A stretch of 41,629 bases of DNA from SAR116 cluster bacterium (GTDB lineage Bacteria > Pseudomonadota > Alphaproteobacteria > Puniceispirillales > Puniceispirillaceae). The notes below the pieces were generated by a model. The model was not told where the DNA came from, searched no databases, and was given only the letters and a program-made list of their open reading frames with translations. The stretch is taken from NCBI GenBank assembly GCA_004213025.1, contig SHBC01000004.1:1-41629 (forward strand), read 5' to 3'. Positions 40,313 through 41,629 of this stretch are shown here, piece by piece. Within the stretch, counting starts at the first letter, position 1. Every line of letters begins with the position of its first letter. Position numbers and translations under genes: made by a program.

Positions 40313-41629
40313 TCAGAACAGCCCTTCGATCTCGCCAGCCTCGTTCAGGCAGATATTTTCTGCGGATGGTGCGCGCGGCAGGCCCGGCATGGTCATGATC
40401 TCACCGCAGATGGCAACGATGAAGCCGGCCCCGGCCGACAGCCGGACTTCGCGGACTGGCACCGAATGGCCGGTCGGCGCGCCACGCAGATTGGGATCGG
40501 TGCTGAAGCTGTATTGCGTCTTCGCCATACAGACAGGCAGATGGCCATAGCCCTGATCTTCCCATTGCCGCAGCTGGTCGCGGATTTTCTTGTCGGCCAG
40601 CACCTCGTCGGCGCGGTAAATCCGCTTGGCGATGGTCTCGATCTTCTCGAACAGCGGCATCTCATCGGGATAGATCGGCGCGAAATTGGCCATATCGGCG
40701 TCGGCGATTTCGGCCACGCGGGTGGCAAGCTCGCGCGCCCCCTCACCGCCATGCTCCCAGTGCCGAGAGATGATGGCCTCGCTTCCCTGCTCGTCGACAT
40801 AAGCCTGCAGCGCCGCGACCTCGGCATCGGTATCGCCGGTGAAATGGTTCACCGCCACGACAACCGGCACGCCAAAGGATTTCAGGTTCTCGATATGCCG
40901 TCCAAGATTGGCGCAGCCTGCCTGTACCGCGGCGACATTCTCGGCGCCAAGATCGGCCCGCGCGATACCACCATTCATCTTCATGGCGCGGATGGTGGCG
41001 ACAAGGACAATTGCGCTTGGCGCCAGACCGGCCTTGCGGCATTTGATGTTCATGAATTTCTCGGCCCCGAGATCCGCCCCGAAACCGGCCTCGGTCACGA
41101 CATAGTCTGACAGCTTCAGCGCCGTCTGCGTCGCGATCACCGAGTTGCAGCCATGCGCGATGTTGGCGAACGGTCCGCCATGCACGAAGGCCGGGTTGTT
41201 CTCCAGCGTCTGCACCAGGTTCGGTTGCAGCGCCTGCGCCAGCAGCACCGTCATCGCGCCATCGGCCTTGATGTCGCGGCAATAGACAGGCGACCGGTCG
41301 CGGCGATAGGCGACAATGATATCGCCAAGGCGTTTCTGCAGATCCTCAAGATCGGTCGCCAGGCACAGGATGGCCATCACCTCGGAGGCGACGGTGATGT
41401 CGAAACCGGCCTGCCGCGGAAAGCCGTTCGACACGCCGCCAAGGCTTGTCACGATGTCGCGCAGCGCACGGTCATTCATATCGACGACCCGGCGCCAGGT
41501 CACCCGGCGCTGGTCGATCTCCAGCTCATTGCCCCAATAGATATGGTTGTCGATCATCGCCGACAGCAGATTATGCGCCGATGTGATGGCGTGGAAATCG
41601 CCGGTGAAATGAAGGTTCATTTCTTCCAT
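40313..41629 (-). CDS. fhs: Formate-tetrahydrofolate ligase, 5' end cut by window
   Basis: C-terminal 438 residues of 10-formyl-THF synthetase (full length about 557), ATP + formate + THF to 10-formyl-THF + ADP + Pi, or in reverse formate release with ATP gain. Visible motifs: [97 protein letters not shown] and a C-terminal IEGLF. The P-loop N-terminal part lies outside; the Met at the edge is internal. Facing the sox operon, it fits oxidation or assimilation of C1 units released from sarcosine. Confidence 0.96.
   Translation of the reverse strand: MEEMNLHFTGDFHAITSAHNLLSAMIDNHIYWGNELEIDQRRVTWRRVVDMNDRALRDIVTSLGGVSNGFPRQAGFDITVASEVMAILCLATDLEDLQKRLGDIIVAYRRDRSPVYCRDIKADGAMTVLLAQALQPNLVQTLENNPAFVHGGPFANIAHGCNSVIATQTALKLSDYVVTEAGFGADLGAEKFMNIKCRKAGLAPSAIVLVATIRAMKMNGGIARADLGAENVAAVQAGCANLGRHIENLKSFGVPVVVAVNHFTGDTDAEVAALQAYVDEQGSEAIISRHWEHGGEGARELATRVAEIADADMANFAPIYPDEMPLFEKIETIAKRIYRADEVLADKKIRDQLRQWEDQGYGHLPVCMAKTQYSFSTDPNLRGAPTGHSVPVREVRLSAGAGFIVAICGEIMTMPGLPRAPSAENICLNEAGEIEGLF

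Noticed and set aside
1..41629. tRNA or rRNA genes, CRISPR array, insertion sequence, prophage or att site
   Set aside because: No cloverleaf-like sequence, regularly spaced repeats, transposase or integrase was seen in any gap; the short tandem repeats have no spacers and differ from each other.
41618..41629. Met at the right edge as the true fhs start
   Set aside because: The residues ([11 protein letters not shown]) match an internal part of the ligase, so about 120 N-terminal residues lie beyond the window.

Overview
The window is a compact, GC-rich (roughly 60-65 % by eye) chromosomal stretch from an alphaproteobacterium. The evidence is a DUF1244 gene next to a GapR (DUF2312) gene, an alphaproteobacterial IalB-like secreted protein, a MntR-type DtxR regulator, SufE, and a heterotetrameric sarcosine oxidase operon beside formate-tetrahydrofolate ligase. 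A marine osmolyte-degrading lineage is plausible, but this is inference and no order-level marker such as rRNA is present. About 37 genes fill the window. No gap exceeds 300 bp, and I saw no tRNA, rRNA, IS element, prophage or CRISPR array. Both end genes (an acyl-CoA dehydrogenase and fhs) are cut by the window edges.

Region 1 (1-7307) is catabolic. An operon of acyl-CoA dehydrogenase, ADP-forming acyl-CoA synthetase and a CaiD-like carnitinyl-CoA dehydratase faces a minus-strand pair (class II aldolase, DpkA-like imine reductase). That pair diverges from a BetB-like aldehyde dehydrogenase. Together they look like a carnitine/betaine or related amino-compound module. Region 2 (7319-10709) has a GT4 glycosyltransferase translationally coupled to asnB, with an Lrp/AsnC regulator facing asnB. 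Region 3 (10927-14347) holds an RlmI/K-like methyltransferase, a SpoU/TrmH methyltransferase, a GlxA/GbdR-type AraC regulator and sufE. Region 4 (14395-19744) has methylmalonyl-CoA mutase mutA-mutB (propionyl-CoA to succinyl-CoA) diverging from a membrane GT39 glycosyltransferase.

Region 5 (19741-30064) is housekeeping: mntR, DUF1244, gapR, pyrF, a double cold-shock-domain protein, an MFS transporter, trxB, an M23 peptidase, a YeeZ-like SDR, fbp, a Bax-inhibitor-1 protein and rlmN. Region 6 (30113-35043) carries an IalB-like protein, then the conserved tesA / ybbA-ybbP arrangement. Region 7 (35222-41629) is soxBDAG, which oxidises sarcosine to glycine and 5,10-methylene-THF, facing fhs, which interconverts 10-formyl-THF and formate. 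Regions 1, 3 (the GbdR-type regulator) and 7 could together feed quaternary-amine methyl groups into C1 metabolism.

The most unusual signal is not a gene. At least thirteen short tandem duplications with 9-18 bp units are scattered over the window. They sit in protein linkers, signal peptides, N-termini, directly after stop codons, and in two adjacent genes across the start codon. Inside genes every unit is a multiple of 3. Also notable are a SoxD lacking its zinc cysteines, two convergent gene pairs whose stop codons share one CTAG, and a 17-bp palindrome upstream of the Lrp gene.
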